Positions 34,736 to 43,981 of a stretch of DNA of 64,000 bases are shown in pieces. Location of the stretch: the NCBI GenBank assembly GCA_963658405.1, contig CAVKQI010000001.1, positions 4,419 through 68,418 of the forward strand. Direction: 5' to 3'. The notes below the pieces were generated by a model. The model was not told where the DNA came from. It ran no database searches and saw only the letters and a list, made by a program, of their open reading frames with translations. Source of the DNA: CAG-791 sp963658405 (lineage in GTDB: Bacteria; Bacillota; Clostridia; Lachnospirales; Lachnospiraceae). Position 1 is the stretch's first letter; the number at the start of each line of letters is the position of its first letter. Made by a program: the position numbers and the translations under genes.

Positions 34736-35851
34736 TCAATCCTGTGAAAGCTCTTTTCTCACAGCAGCCAGTGCAGACTCGATCACCTTGTCCATATCAT
34801 AATACTTATACTCTCCCAGGCGTCCGCCAAAGAGAACTTTTTCCTCTCCTTCGGCTAAGACTTTGTACTGCTCATACAGGGCGCCGTTTTTCTCATCATT
34901 GACAGGATAATAGGGCTCATCTCCCGCATGCCACTCCGCACTGTACTCCCGGCTGATGACGGTCCTTGGCTGTGTGCCGAAGGTAAAATGCTTGTGCTCG
35001 ATGATCCTGGTATAAGGAGTCTCGGCATCCGTGTAATTGACCACGGCATTGCCCTGATAATTGTCGGTATCCAGAGTCTCTGTCTCAAAGCGGACACTGC
35101 GGTACTGCAGTGTACCCAGACGATAACCGAAATATTCGTCGATGGGACCGGTATAGACGATGCGGTCTGCCTTGGCAGCCAGTGCTTCTCTGTCCTGCAG
35201 GAAATCAATGCCGAGCTGCACCGTGATCTTCTCATGGTCCAGCATCTTTTCCACCATAGCGGTATAGCCTTCTACCGGAATACCCTGATAAAGCGCATTG
35301 AAATAATTGTTGTCATAGGTAAAGCGCACCGGCAGACGGCGGATGATAAAGGCCGGCAGCTCTGTGCAGGGGCGTCCCCACTGCTTCTGCGTATAGCCTT
35401 TCACCAGCTTTTCGTAGATGTCGGTTCCCACCAGACTGATGGCCTGCTCCTCCAGGTTGCGGGGCTCGGTGATGCCGGCCTCTTTCCTCTGCTGACTGAT
35501 CCGCTCCTCGGCCTCCTGCGGCGTAATGACACCCCACATCTTATTAAAGGTGTTCATATTAAAGGGCATATTGTAGATCTCGCCCTTGTAATTGGCGATG
35601 GGGCTGTTGGTGTACCGGTTCATCTGCGCATAGCAGTTCACGTAGTCCCATACTTCCTTATTGTTGGTATGGAAAATATGTGCGCCGTAGCGGTGCACAT
35701 CGATGCCTTCCACCTTCTCAGTATAGATGTTGCCGGCAATATGGTCCCTGCGATCGATGACCAGCACGCTCTTGCCTGCCGCGGCTGCCTCTCTGGCAAA
35801 TACAGCACCGTAAAGACCGGCGCCTACGATCAGGTAATCATAATGATTCAT
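34736..35851 (-). CDS. glf: UDP-galactopyranose mutase
   Basis: Flavoenzyme making UDP-galactofuranose for surface polysaccharides. About 371 residues. The FAD-binding N-terminus (YDYLIVGAGLYGAVFAREAA), GIDVHRYGAHIFHT, and the conserved KGYTQKQWG and GRLGEYKYYDMD motifs identify it. Start placed at 35851 by family alignment; ATG 35869 is an alternative and neither has an ideal SD. No glycosyltransferase cluster is nearby. Confidence 0.95.
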   Translation of the reverse strand: MNHYDYLIVGAGLYGAVFAREAAAAGKSVLVIDRRDHIAGNIYTEKVEGIDVHRYGAHIFHTNNKEVWDYVNCYAQMNRYTNSPIANYKGEIYNMPFNMNTFNKMWGVITPQEAEERISQQRKEAGITEPRNLEEQAISLVGTDIYEKLVKGYTQKQWGRPCTELPAFIIRRLPVRFTYDNNYFNALYQGIPVEGYTAMVEKMLDHEKITVQLGIDFLQDREALAAKADRIVYTGPIDEYFGYRLGTLQYRSVRFETETLDTDNYQGNAVVNYTDAETPYTRIIEHKHFTFGTQPRTVISREYSAEWHAGDEPYYPVNDEKNGALYEQYKVLAEGEEKVLFGGRLGEYKYYDMDKVIESALAAVRKELSQD

Positions 35852-35965
35852 ATCCGTGTAATACTCCATTTCCCAGGCTGTGCAATTGTTCCCGGTGCCT
35901 GTCCCGGGGGAGCTGTCGATAAGGAATGGCTGCTTATCACTCTCTCCTAGCATACAGACAGCATA

Positions 35966-36637
35966 TCAGTTTGTCCGCTCCCTGGCAACAAATCCGTATT
36001 CTTCCTCCAACAGGCGTCTGGATTTACGGCGGATCCGCTGCAGGGCATTGTCCGCCGACTTTAAAGGGCAATCCAGCTCTCTGGCGATTCCGGTATAATC
36101 ATACCCCTGCCTGTACAGATTCCAGGCTTTCTTTTCAAAGGGACTGAGCTGCTTTTCGATCTCCTCACACAGAAAGCGCACCGTCTGGGCGCTGATCACC
36201 AGGTCCTCAGGATTATCCGCCCCTTCATCAGAAAGGGCCAGATGCAGTTCCATGGAATCCTCCCGGTCGGGGTCTGCACTCCGTGAGATATAGGAATTCA
36301 GAGAGACCGCATGATTGAGCGCCGCATGCTTTTGCCGAAGGGAGGCCTCTATGGCTGTATAGAGCTGTCTCTCCACGCATACGGATGCGAAGGCTGCAAA
36401 ATTATGCTCCTTCTCAAAGTCAAAATCCCGCAGGGCCTTGTAGAGTCCGATCATACCTTCCTGGATCAGGTCCTCCGGCTCTGCGCCCAGCATATAAAGG
36501 GACCGGGCCTTGCTGCGCACCAGCGGCTTATATTTTTCCATGAGAAAATCCGCCGCCTCCGTTTCTCCCTCCCGGATGCGCCGGATCAATTCTCCGTCGG
36601 AAATTTCGCTGTACTGCGGATAATCTCCTGTTTTCAT
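35966..36637 (-). CDS. sigH: RNA polymerase sigma-H factor
   Basis: Stationary-phase / early sporulation sigma factor of 223 residues. Region 2 (FLMEKYKPLVRSKARSLY...DLIQEGMIGLYKALRDFD) and region 4 (LSPFEKKAWNLYRQGYDYTG...) are clear. Position after rlmB and mrnC matches the Bacillus cysS-mrnC-rlmB-yacP-sigH cluster, here without yacP. Its ATG overlaps the rlmB stop (ATGA). Confidence 0.95.
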   Translation of the reverse strand: MKTGDYPQYSEISDGELIRRIREGETEAADFLMEKYKPLVRSKARSLYMLGAEPEDLIQEGMIGLYKALRDFDFEKEHNFAAFASVCVERQLYTAIEASLRQKHAALNHAVSLNSYISRSADPDREDSMELHLALSDEGADNPEDLVISAQTVRFLCEEIEKQLSPFEKKAWNLYRQGYDYTGIARELDCPLKSADNALQRIRRKSRRLLEEEYGFVARERTN

Positions 36638-37431
36638 CCCTGTAAATCCCTTTGCCGCAGAATCTCATACATCAACACGCCTGCTGCCACCGATGCATTC
36701 AGGGAGTCGATTTCTCCCTTCATGGGAATGGAGGCAACCATGTCGCATTTCTCCCGCACCAGTCTGGCTACGCCGCTTCCCTCAGCGCCGATGACCAGGC
36801 CGATGGGACCTGTCAGGTTTAATTTTGTCATGGGTTCACCGCCCATGTCGGCGCATACGAACCACATTCCCTGCTTCTTCAGCTGTTCAATAGTCTGTGC
36901 CATATTGGTCACCTTGACCACCGGTGTGTGATAGACAGCTCCTGCACTGGCCTTGGCTGCCGTCGCCGTCAGGCCCACTGCTCTGTCCTTGGGAATGATC
37001 ACCCCATGGGCGCCTGCCAGGTTGGCGGTTCTGATAATAGCGCCTAAGTTGTGAGGATCCTCGATATTGTCAAGCAATACAAAGAAGGGCGGTTCACCCT
37101 TTTCCTCTGCCTTTGCGAACAGATCCTCCATCTCGCTGTAGTGATAGGCTGCCGGAAAGGCGATGACACCCTGGTGGCGTCCTGTCTCGGAGATCTGATC
37201 CAGCCGCTCCCTGCTGACTAACTTTACCGGAGTACCGTGCTTGGCTGCCTCCCGGCGAATGGTCATCATAGGACCGTCCTGACTGCTCTCCAGCATGAAG
37301 AGCTTATCTATGGTAGTACCGGCGCGAAAGGCCTCTATGACAGCATTTCGTCCCTCGATATGGCTGCCTTCCTGGCTGCCGTTTTCCTGACTGCCCTGAG
37401 GCTTTCTGCGCTGATAAGGTTTCTTGTCCAT
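36634..37431 (-). CDS. rlmB: 23S rRNA 2'-O-methyltransferase RlmB (TrmH family)
   Basis: SPOUT methyltransferase, 265 residues. N-terminal L30e-like substrate domain (EGRNAVIEAFRAGTTIDKLF) and C-terminal knot motifs (DNIEDPHNLGAIIRTA, IGLVIGAEGSGV, SLNASVAAGVLMYEIL). Targets G2251 in E. coli. Start at 37431 (MDKKPYQRR), preceded by GGGAGG that follows hairpin 1 of element R3 by two bases. Confidence 0.94.
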   Translation of the reverse strand: MDKKPYQRRKPQGSQENGSQEGSHIEGRNAVIEAFRAGTTIDKLFMLESSQDGPMMTIRREAAKHGTPVKLVSRERLDQISETGRHQGVIAFPAAYHYSEMEDLFAKAEEKGEPPFFVLLDNIEDPHNLGAIIRTANLAGAHGVIIPKDRAVGLTATAAKASAGAVYHTPVVKVTNMAQTIEQLKKQGMWFVCADMGGEPMTKLNLTGPIGLVIGAEGSGVARLVREKCDMVASIPMKGEIDSLNASVAAGVLMYEILRQRDLQG

Positions 37432-37435
37432 GTAT

Positions 37436-37612
37436 TCCTCCCATGCCGCAGCCCTCTGCGGCATCACGAGGAGAATTTCGCATAGGCGAATTCTCCGATG
37501 TGCTCGTACTGCTATGCTGGATACAGCATAGCAGTCATCCACACAAATTCGCCATCAGGCAATTTGTGTGGATGGGCCTCCCATGCCGCAGCCCTCTGCG
37601 GCATCACTTTTT
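37436..37612 (-). repeat. Four-hairpin dispersed element R3 (mrnC / rlmB), strongly diverged stems
   Basis: HP1' (37604-37583), HP4 (37574-37536, 14-bp stem), HP3 (37535-37508, 12-bp stem), HP2 (37496-37470), HP1 (37464-37443), then GGGAGG and the rlmB ATG. HP3 and HP4 share almost no stem sequence with R1/R2 yet keep the same lengths, loop positions and the loop GCC-TGAT-GGC. The ATG of the micro-ORF is replaced by TTG. Fills the whole intergenic space. Confidence 0.92.
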
Positions 37613-38047
37613 TTATAAGCCGCTGCGTTCTATGCCTTCCCGGATCAGCTCCAGCATTCTCTCTGTCTCATCCTGCAGATAGAGATAGCCGCACAGTGTC
37701 TCAAGGGCAGTGGCCTTCAGGTAATCCTCTGTAGTGGCGTTCTTAGCCTGATGGGCGGGATTGGCATTTCTGCCCCGGCGATAGATCGTCCTCTCCTCGT
37801 CGGTCAGAAGCTCTGTGATGGCATCTCCTATTCTCGCCTGCGCCCCGGCGCAGACATAACAGGAGGTAGCCTGATGAAGCTTATGAGCCTGCCGGTTTCC
37901 CTCCGAGACGATCATGGTCCGGATCACCAGAGAGAAAACCGCATCCCCTAAAAAGGCCAGGGCCAGAGGGGAATAGGTGCGGATGTCTGTTTTTTTGTGA
38001 GGGCCCAGTATCTCCAGGATCTGCTTTCGCAGTCCGCTCTCCGTCAT
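37613..38047 (-). CDS. mrnC: Mini-ribonuclease III
   Basis: Dimeric RNase III-like enzyme without dsRNA-binding domain, which matures 23S rRNA. 144 residues with the catalytic signature PLALAFLGDAVFSLVIR and EERTIYRRGRNA. ATG at 38047 overlaps the cysS stop (ATGA). Confidence 0.95.
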   Translation of the reverse strand: MTESGLRKQILEILGPHKKTDIRTYSPLALAFLGDAVFSLVIRTMIVSEGNRQAHKLHQATSCYVCAGAQARIGDAITELLTDEERTIYRRGRNANPAHQAKNATTEDYLKATALETLCGYLYLQDETERMLELIREGIERSGL

Positions 38048-39471
38048 GCTTTCTTCCACTTTACGCCCTCTCGGGTATCTTCCAGAATGATGCCCTTTTC
38101 CAGCAGCTCTGCCCGGATGGCATCGGCCTTTGCAAAGTCCTTTGCCTTCTTGGCAGCCGCTCTCTCTGCGATCTTACTCTCTACATACGCAGCCTCGTCA
38201 TCCTGCAGGCTGTCGTCTCTTTCTACGATCAGACCGCAGACCTCTGTCAGAGAAAGGAGCTCCTGCTCCAGAGCTGCCAGAAAGGCCTTTGTGTACTGGG
38301 CCTGTCCATCATTGACGGTACTGTTGATCCACTTCACCAGCTCGAATACAGCAGTAATGGCATCGGCGGTATTAAAGTCATCCTCCATGGCTGTCTCAAA
38401 CTGTGTGCGGAAGCCGGCTGCCTGGGACAGCAGTTCCTGCTCCCCGGCGGTCATTTCCTCGCCCTGTGCCTTCTCCTTCAGGAATTTGAGATTGGAAGCG
38501 CAGTTTACGATTCTCTCGTAGCTGTTCTTGGCAGCTTCCATCAGCTCTTCGCTGAAATTCAGCGGGCTTCTGTACTGTACGGAAAGCATGAAATACCGCA
38601 GCACCTGGGGATCATACTTCGCAATGATGTCCCGTACCGTAAAGAAATTGCCTGCGGATTTGCTCATCTTGTGATTATTGATATTCAGGAAGGCATTGTG
38701 CATCCAGTACTTCGCAAAAGGCACACCGTTTGCCGCCTCAGACTGGGCAATTTCATTCTCGTGGTGGGGGAAGATCAAATCCTCACCGCCCGCGTGGATA
38801 TCGATCTCATCGCCCAGATAGCGCTTGCTCATCACGGAGCACTCGATATGCCAGCCGGGACGTCCCTGGCACCAGGGAGACTCCCAATAGGGCTCTCCTT
38901 CTTTCTTGGGCTTCCAGAGCACGAAATCCAGCGGATCCTCCTTCTGATCATCTCCTGTGACCAGAAGCTCCCGGCCGCCGCTGCGCAGATCATCAATGTT
39001 CTTATGGGAAAGCTTTCCGTAGCCCTCGAATTTGCGGGTGCGGTAATAAACCGTGCCGTCCTTGGCCACATAGGCAAAGCCCTTGTCGATCAGGGTCTGG
39101 ATCATATTGATCATGCCCTGGATCTCCTGGGTCGCCTGGGGATGGGTGGTGGCGGGCTTGATGTTCATGGCGCTCATATCCTTTTTGCACTCTTCGATAT
39201 AGCGCTGGGAGATCTCTGATGCCTCCACACCTTCTTCGTTTGCCTTTTTGATGATCTTGTCGTCCACGTCGGTGAAATTGGAGACGTAGTTGACCTTATA
39301 TCCCTTGTACTCAAAGTAACGTCTGACGGTATCGAATACGATCATCGGTCTGGCGTTGCCGATGTGGATCAGGTTGTATACGGTCGGTCCGCATACATAC
39401 ATCTTTACCTCACCGGGCGTTAAGGGCACGAATTCTTCCTTCTTTTTGGACATTGTATTGTATAACTTCAT
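38044..39471 (-). CDS. cysS: Cysteinyl-tRNA synthetase
   Basis: Class I synthetase, 475 residues. HIGH-type motif HIGNARP at residue 36, KMSKSAGNFF around 270, and zinc ligands (CGPTVYN, CSVMS, HHENEIAQSE). Co-oriented with cysE and ispF upstream and mrnC downstream, as in Bacillus. Confidence 0.98.
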   Translation of the reverse strand: MKLYNTMSKKKEEFVPLTPGEVKMYVCGPTVYNLIHIGNARPMIVFDTVRRYFEYKGYKVNYVSNFTDVDDKIIKKANEEGVEASEISQRYIEECKKDMSAMNIKPATTHPQATQEIQGMINMIQTLIDKGFAYVAKDGTVYYRTRKFEGYGKLSHKNIDDLRSGGRELLVTGDDQKEDPLDFVLWKPKKEGEPYWESPWCQGRPGWHIECSVMSKRYLGDEIDIHAGGEDLIFPHHENEIAQSEAANGVPFAKYWMHNAFLNINNHKMSKSAGNFFTVRDIIAKYDPQVLRYFMLSVQYRSPLNFSEELMEAAKNSYERIVNCASNLKFLKEKAQGEEMTAGEQELLSQAAGFRTQFETAMEDDFNTADAITAVFELVKWINSTVNDGQAQYTKAFLAALEQELLSLTEVCGLIVERDDSLQDDEAAYVESKIAERAAAKKAKDFAKADAIRAELLEKGIILEDTREGVKWKKA

Positions 39472-39508
39472 GATCTCTCCATCCTGCTGTCAGTATACTG
39501 CCAGCTGT

Positions 39509-40240
39509 TTATTTAGATTTCTCATACGCTGCCAGGGCATCCTGCAGCCTTGTGCACTCTTTTTCCAACTGCTGTCTGTGGGTGCGCTCTTCCCGCAGCT
39601 GATTCTCTACCTCGATCAGTCTGTTGGTGATCACATTCTGTGCCTTGGTCAGGCAGGACAGATCCTGTCTGATAGGATCCGGGAAATGTACCTGATCCAG
39701 CGTATCATTGGGATTATCGTACCGCAGCTGCTTGACGACTCTGCCGGGCACGCCCACCACGGTGCATCCCGGGGGCACTTCCTGCAGCACTACACTGCCG
39801 GCTGCGATCTTGCAGTTATCTCCTACCTTAAAGGAACCGAGGACCTTTGCGCCGGCACCGATCAGCACATTATTGCCGATGGTAGGATGCCGCTTTCCCT
39901 GTTCCTTGCCGGTTCCGCCCAGGGTAACACCCTGGTACAAAGTGACGTTATCCCCCACGATGGCGGTCTCGCCGATGATCACGCCGGTGCCGTGATCGAT
40001 AAAGAAGCCTTTGCCGATCTGTGCCCCGGGATGGATCTCGATGCCGGTCCTGCGCACGGCCCGCTGGGAGATCCAGCGCGCTCGCAGATAATGTCCCTTC
40101 AGATAATGCTTATGTGCTCTCCGGTAGCTGAGCATCACCCGAAAGCTGGGGTATAAAAAAACCTCCAGTGGGGAATGCATAGCCGGATCACGCTCCTGTA
40201 CAACCTTTATTTCTTCCTTGATATTCTCCAACCACTTCAT
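39509..40240 (-). CDS. cysE: Serine O-acetyltransferase
   Basis: Makes O-acetylserine for cysteine synthesis. 243 residues: N-terminal helical domain and left-handed beta-helix of hexapeptide repeats (IGKGFFIDHGTGVIIGE, GNNVLIGAGAKVLG). The C-terminal 50 residues form a Gln/Glu-rich likely coiled coil (LIEVENQLREERTHRQQLEK), longer than in the short CysE forms. Upstream of cysS. Confidence 0.95.
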   Translation of the reverse strand: MKWLENIKEEIKVVQERDPAMHSPLEVFLYPSFRVMLSYRRAHKHYLKGHYLRARWISQRAVRRTGIEIHPGAQIGKGFFIDHGTGVIIGETAIVGDNVTLYQGVTLGGTGKEQGKRHPTIGNNVLIGAGAKVLGSFKVGDNCKIAAGSVVLQEVPPGCTVVGVPGRVVKQLRYDNPNDTLDQVHFPDPIRQDLSCLTKAQNVITNRLIEVENQLREERTHRQQLEKECTRLQDALAAYEKSK

Positions 40241-40291
40241 TTTACTGCCTCTGTCCTGTTTCTGTCGCTGTAATGCTTCTGTCTGATGTTT

Positions 40292-40843
40292 CTAATTTCT
40301 CTGACAGCCCGGACAGCTCTGACAAGGCGGCACGCTCTGCTCCGGATAGACCGGGCTGCTGCCCAGATCCATAGGGCTGGAAAGAAGCGCCACTGCCTGG
40401 GCAGCGATTCCCTCCCCGCTTCCTGTAAAGCCGAGACCTTCCTCCGTGGTAGCCTTCACACTGACCTGAGAAATATCCACGCCCAGTGCCTGTGCAATAT
40501 TCTCTCTCATTTCGTCAATATAAGGACGGAGCTTCGGCGCCTGTGCGATGACCGTGGCATCCACATTCTCAATCAGAAAATGGTGCTCCTCCAGGACATC
40601 CCGCACCGCCTCCATTAATTTAACGGAGGAAATGCCCTTATACCGATCATCCGAATCCGGAAAAAGCTTTCCGATATCTCCCAAAGCCGCAGCTCCCAGG
40701 AGAGCATCCATAATGGCATGCAGCAGAACATCCGCATCCGAATGGCCCAGCAGTCCCTTCTCCCAGGGAATCTCCACACCGCCCAGGATCAGTTTTCGAT
40801 TTTCCGTCAGACGATGTACGTCATAGCCTGTTCCTATTCTCAT
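40292..40843 (-). CDS. ispF: MEP-pathway cyclase IspF with Cys-rich tail
   Basis: 2-C-methyl-D-erythritol 2,4-cyclodiphosphate synthase, isoprenoid MEP pathway. Metal ligands D8 and H10 (GYDVHRL) and H34-S-D (LLGHSDADVL); the C-terminal TTEEGLGFTGSGEGIAAQA is intact. 183 residues against about 157 usually; the extra 25 residues end in PPCQSCPGCQRN, a C-x2-C-x2-C pattern. IspH of the same pathway is at 54598. Preceded by a degraded dispersed element. Confidence 0.95.
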   Translation of the reverse strand: MRIGTGYDVHRLTENRKLILGGVEIPWEKGLLGHSDADVLLHAIMDALLGAAALGDIGKLFPDSDDRYKGISSVKLMEAVRDVLEEHHFLIENVDATVIAQAPKLRPYIDEMRENIAQALGVDISQVSVKATTEEGLGFTGSGEGIAAQAVALLSSPMDLGSSPVYPEQSVPPCQSCPGCQRN

Positions 40844-40869
40844 AACTTCCTCTTTAAGCTGCTGTTTGT

Positions 40870-40925
40870 CTGCGGCGCATGAGGAGAATTACCCGCAAGT
40901 AAATTCTCCGATAGGTCTGCCGTAG
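40870..40925 (-). repeat. Degraded dispersed element R4 (mscS / ispF)
   Basis: A clear HP2 (40883-40909, stem GGAGAATT/AATTCTCC with a diverged loop) lies between remnants of a GC-rich HP1-like stem (TCTGCGGC / GTCTGCCGTAGA). HP3 and HP4 are absent. Confidence 0.6.
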
Positions 40926-40944
40926 ATTCCTCAGCCCGTCTTCT

Positions 40945-41814
40945 CTACTTTTCTTTACTCTGTACCATCACATTCCCCAAAAGCTGCAGATGGGTGTAGG
41001 CAATGTCCACGCCTTCCTTCGGAAAGCGCATACAGATCTGCTCTCTCACATCGGAGCAGGCATTGTTGCATGCCTCTATGGTCGCTGCGCAGAAACGAAC
41101 CTGCAGCAGAATCCCGTCTGCCGCCAGAGAGCCGATATAAATGGAAAGAGGCGTTCCTTTCTGCTCGGCCGGACGCACATCCAGATAGTCAGGATGAGAA
41201 AGCACGATATCCGACAGAATGCTCTTTGCCTTCTGCAGGTCAGACTCGTAGGTGATCTCCACCTCCACCAGCTTGGAATTCACATTCTCTGCGCCGGAAT
41301 TGGCATTCTCGATCAATGTGGTATCCAAAACCGAATTGGGAATGATATCCAGAGATCCGTTATAAAAGCTGCGTACCACGGTATGGCGAAGTGTCATGGA
41401 CTCCACATAGCCGGTGATCTGCCTGCCGTCTACAGTGGCCTCGATCCAGTCTCCCACATCAAAGGGGCGGTACAGGGATATGAAGAATCCATGGACGATG
41501 TTCTTCATGCCCTCCTGAAAGATAAAGCCCATCACCACTACGATGACCGAACTGGAGAGGACAATGGTATTATAAAATTTCTCTGCTTCTGCCGAAAGAC
41601 CTATGATCCGCAGCAAACCCACCACGACGATGATGGCCTCTACAACGCCCTGGATAAAGCCCATATGCACATTATTTTTGTGCTTCTTCACATTGGAGAA
41701 TATTTTCTGGGCTATGGACAGGATCAAAGCCGTCACGCCGGCATAGATCAGTCCCTGGACCACCTTGGACTGCAGCAGATTTCCTATTATTTCAAAAATA
41801 CTCATGGAGCTCAT
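40945..41814 (-). CDS. Small-conductance mechanosensitive channel (MscS family)
   Basis: 289 residues. Three membrane segments in the first 115 residues, the third being the pore-lining TM3 (SSSVIVVVMGFIFQEGMKN), then the beta domain (RPFDVGDWIEATVDGRQITGYVESMTLRHT) and the cytoplasmic vestibule domain. Protects against hypo-osmotic shock. Follows maf by about 20 bp in the same direction. Confidence 0.93.
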   Translation of the reverse strand: MSSMSIFEIIGNLLQSKVVQGLIYAGVTALILSIAQKIFSNVKKHKNNVHMGFIQGVVEAIIVVVGLLRIIGLSAEAEKFYNTIVLSSSVIVVVMGFIFQEGMKNIVHGFFISLYRPFDVGDWIEATVDGRQITGYVESMTLRHTVVRSFYNGSLDIIPNSVLDTTLIENANSGAENVNSKLVEVEITYESDLQKAKSILSDIVLSHPDYLDVRPAEQKGTPLSIYIGSLAADGILLQVRFCAATIEACNNACSDVREQICMRFPKEGVDIAYTHLQLLGNVMVQSKEK

Positions 41815-41837
41815 TATACCTCACGTATCTTGGATTG

Positions 41838-42554
41838 TCACTTCGTGAAGGCCGGCCGGATGCCGAAGCGGGAAAGAGCCTGATAAACCGGACAAAGGGG
41901 CAGGCCCACCACGCTGCTGTAATCTCCGCGTATCCCGCGGATAAATGCACCTGCAATTCCCTGGATCCCGTAGGCTCCCGCCTTATCCATAGGTTCGCCG
42001 GTAGCGATATACCCATAGATTTCCTCCGGGGTCAGAGGCGAAAATTCCACCTCCGTGCAGACAGCAAAAGAAAGGGGAGACTTTTCCATCTCTCCTTCCT
42101 TCTTTTGTTCTGTATCCTGATCATCCGGATCCACTGCAGTCTGTACCTCCCAGATTGTCACCCCGGTATAGACCTGGTGACTGCGTCCCTGCAGAGCCGT
42201 GAGCATGGCAAATGCATCCTGCTCATCAGTCGGTTTTCCCAGGACTTTGCCGTCTAACACTACGATGGTGTCAGCGCCCAGAATGACATAGTCATCCCCG
42301 GGCAATCCTGTGCCGGACAGCTCTCCGGCCGACAGATTTTCTCCCGATAATGCTTCAGAAGGCATTTCTCCTGCCAGCAGTCTGTCACTGATCTCTCCGG
42401 CCTTGCCGGCGGAGAGTTCTTTTACGATCTGTGCCGGATCCTCACTGTGAATGATCTCATCTTTCTTTGCAGGAAGGATCTGAAATTCATATCCGGCCTG
42501 CTTTAGTAAATCCCGGCGTCTGGGCGACGCCGAGGCTAAAATCAATTTCTTCAT
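41838..42554 (-). CDS. maf: Maf-type nucleotide pyrophosphatase
   Basis: House-cleaning enzyme for non-canonical nucleotides. The N-terminal loop LILASASPRRRDLL and the catalytic Asp in ILGADTIVVLDGKVLGKP are intact, as is SYTGV-type QVYTGVT. About 238 residues against 190-200: two insertions are visible, a Gly/Ser/Leu-rich stretch near residues 50-80 and an acidic Asp/Gln/Lys stretch near 140-165. Start by family match at 42554; the SD is weak. Confidence 0.9.
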   Translation of the reverse strand: MKKLILASASPRRRDLLKQAGYEFQILPAKKDEIIHSEDPAQIVKELSAGKAGEISDRLLAGEMPSEALSGENLSAGELSGTGLPGDDYVILGADTIVVLDGKVLGKPTDEQDAFAMLTALQGRSHQVYTGVTIWEVQTAVDPDDQDTEQKKEGEMEKSPLSFAVCTEVEFSPLTPEEIYGYIATGEPMDKAGAYGIQGIAGAFIRGIRGDYSSVVGLPLCPVYQALSRFGIRPAFTK

Positions 42555-42669
42555 ACTTGATTTTCTATATGGCTGCAGCACATCTGCTGCATGAGAAAAC
42601 TTCATACAGGAGAATTATATGCTGTGATCTCCCATCAATGACTTTGGTATTTCTGTCTGGCAGTCCTGT

Positions 42670-43848
42670 TTAGTGATGGAATAAGCGAATGCCGGTAAAG
42701 CTCATGACCATGCCGTGGTTATTGCATGCTTCGATGACATTGTCATCCCGCACGGATCCGCCCGGCTGTGCTACATACTTGACACCGCTGCGGAATGCCC
42801 GCTCGATATTGTCTCCGAAGGGGAAGAATGCATCGGAGCCGAGTGCCACGTCTGTATTGCCTGCCAGCCATGCCTTCTTTTCTTCTGTCGTGAATACCGG
42901 CGGCTTTTCGGTGAAGATATTCTCCCACTTGCCGTCTGCCAGCACGTCCATGTACTCCTCGCCCATATACAGATCGATGGCATTGTCACGATCTGCTCTC
43001 CGGATGCCTTCCTTGAAGGGAAGGTTCAGGACCTGGGGAGACTGACGCAGGTACCAGTTGTCAGCCTTGCTGCCTGCCAGACGGGTGCAGTGAATGCGGG
43101 ACTGCTGTCCGGCACCGATACCGATGGCCTGTCCGCCCTTTACATAGCAGACGGAATTGGACTGGGTGTATTTCAGTGTGATCATGGCGATCGCAAGATC
43201 TCTCTTTGCAGATTCAGGCAGATCCTTATTCTCTGTGACGATATTGGAGAAGAAATCCTCTCCGATCACCAGCTCATTGCGTCCCTGCTCAAAGGTAACG
43301 CCGAAGACCTGCTTATGCTCTATGGGCGCCGGCTCATAGGAAGCATCCATCTGCAGCACGCAATAGCCGCCCTTTTTCTTCTTTTTGAGAATCTCCAGGG
43401 CTTCTGGTGTGTAATCCGGTGCGATCACGCCGTCGGAGACTTCTCTGCTGATGAGTCTGGCCGTGCAGGCATCGCAGCAGTCAGAGAGCGCGATAAAATC
43501 GCCGAAGGAGCTCATGCGGTCAGCACCTCTGGCTCTGGCATAGGCGCTGGCTAAGGGTGTGAGCTCTCCTAAATCATCCACCCAGTAAATCTTTGCCTCT
43601 GTCTCAGTCAGGGGCAGACCGATGGCTGCGCCTGCCGGAGATACATGCTTAAAGGAGGTAGCTGCCGGATAACCGGTAGCTTTCTTTAATTCCCGTACCA
43701 GCTGCCAGCCGTTAAAGGCATCCAGCAGATTGATATAGCCGGGACGTCCGTTTAATACTGTGAAAGGCAACTCCGCCTCATTATCCATATAAACTCTGGA
43801 AGGTTTCTGATTGGGATTGCAGCCGTATTTTAATTCCAGTTCCTTCAT
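42670..43848 (-). CDS. Stand-alone AICAR formyltransferase
   Basis: Penultimate step of purine synthesis. 392 residues corresponding only to the C-terminal domain of PurH; catalytic Lys/His in TSFKHVSPAGAA and the motif SNSVCYVKGGQAIGIGAGQQSR are present. The IMP cyclohydrolase half is supplied by the separate PurO-type gene 133 bp upstream. SD AGGAGG precedes ATG 43848. Confidence 0.93.
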   Translation of the reverse strand: MKELELKYGCNPNQKPSRVYMDNEAELPFTVLNGRPGYINLLDAFNGWQLVRELKKATGYPAATSFKHVSPAGAAIGLPLTETEAKIYWVDDLGELTPLASAYARARGADRMSSFGDFIALSDCCDACTARLISREVSDGVIAPDYTPEALEILKKKKKGGYCVLQMDASYEPAPIEHKQVFGVTFEQGRNELVIGEDFFSNIVTENKDLPESAKRDLAIAMITLKYTQSNSVCYVKGGQAIGIGAGQQSRIHCTRLAGSKADNWYLRQSPQVLNLPFKEGIRRADRDNAIDLYMGEEYMDVLADGKWENIFTEKPPVFTTEEKKAWLAGNTDVALGSDAFFPFGDNIERAFRSGVKYVAQPGGSVRDDNVIEACNNHGMVMSFTGIRLFHH

Positions 43849-43981
43849 CGTATTTCTATCCTCCTGCGTGGTAAATTGCATCCGTATTTTTCACTTTTTC
43901 TGTTTTATGTCTGCCGGCTTGCATCGTGCCGCTGTCTGCATGGTCTGCAGGCAGTCATTTTGGCCCCAAACGCAGCAGATA

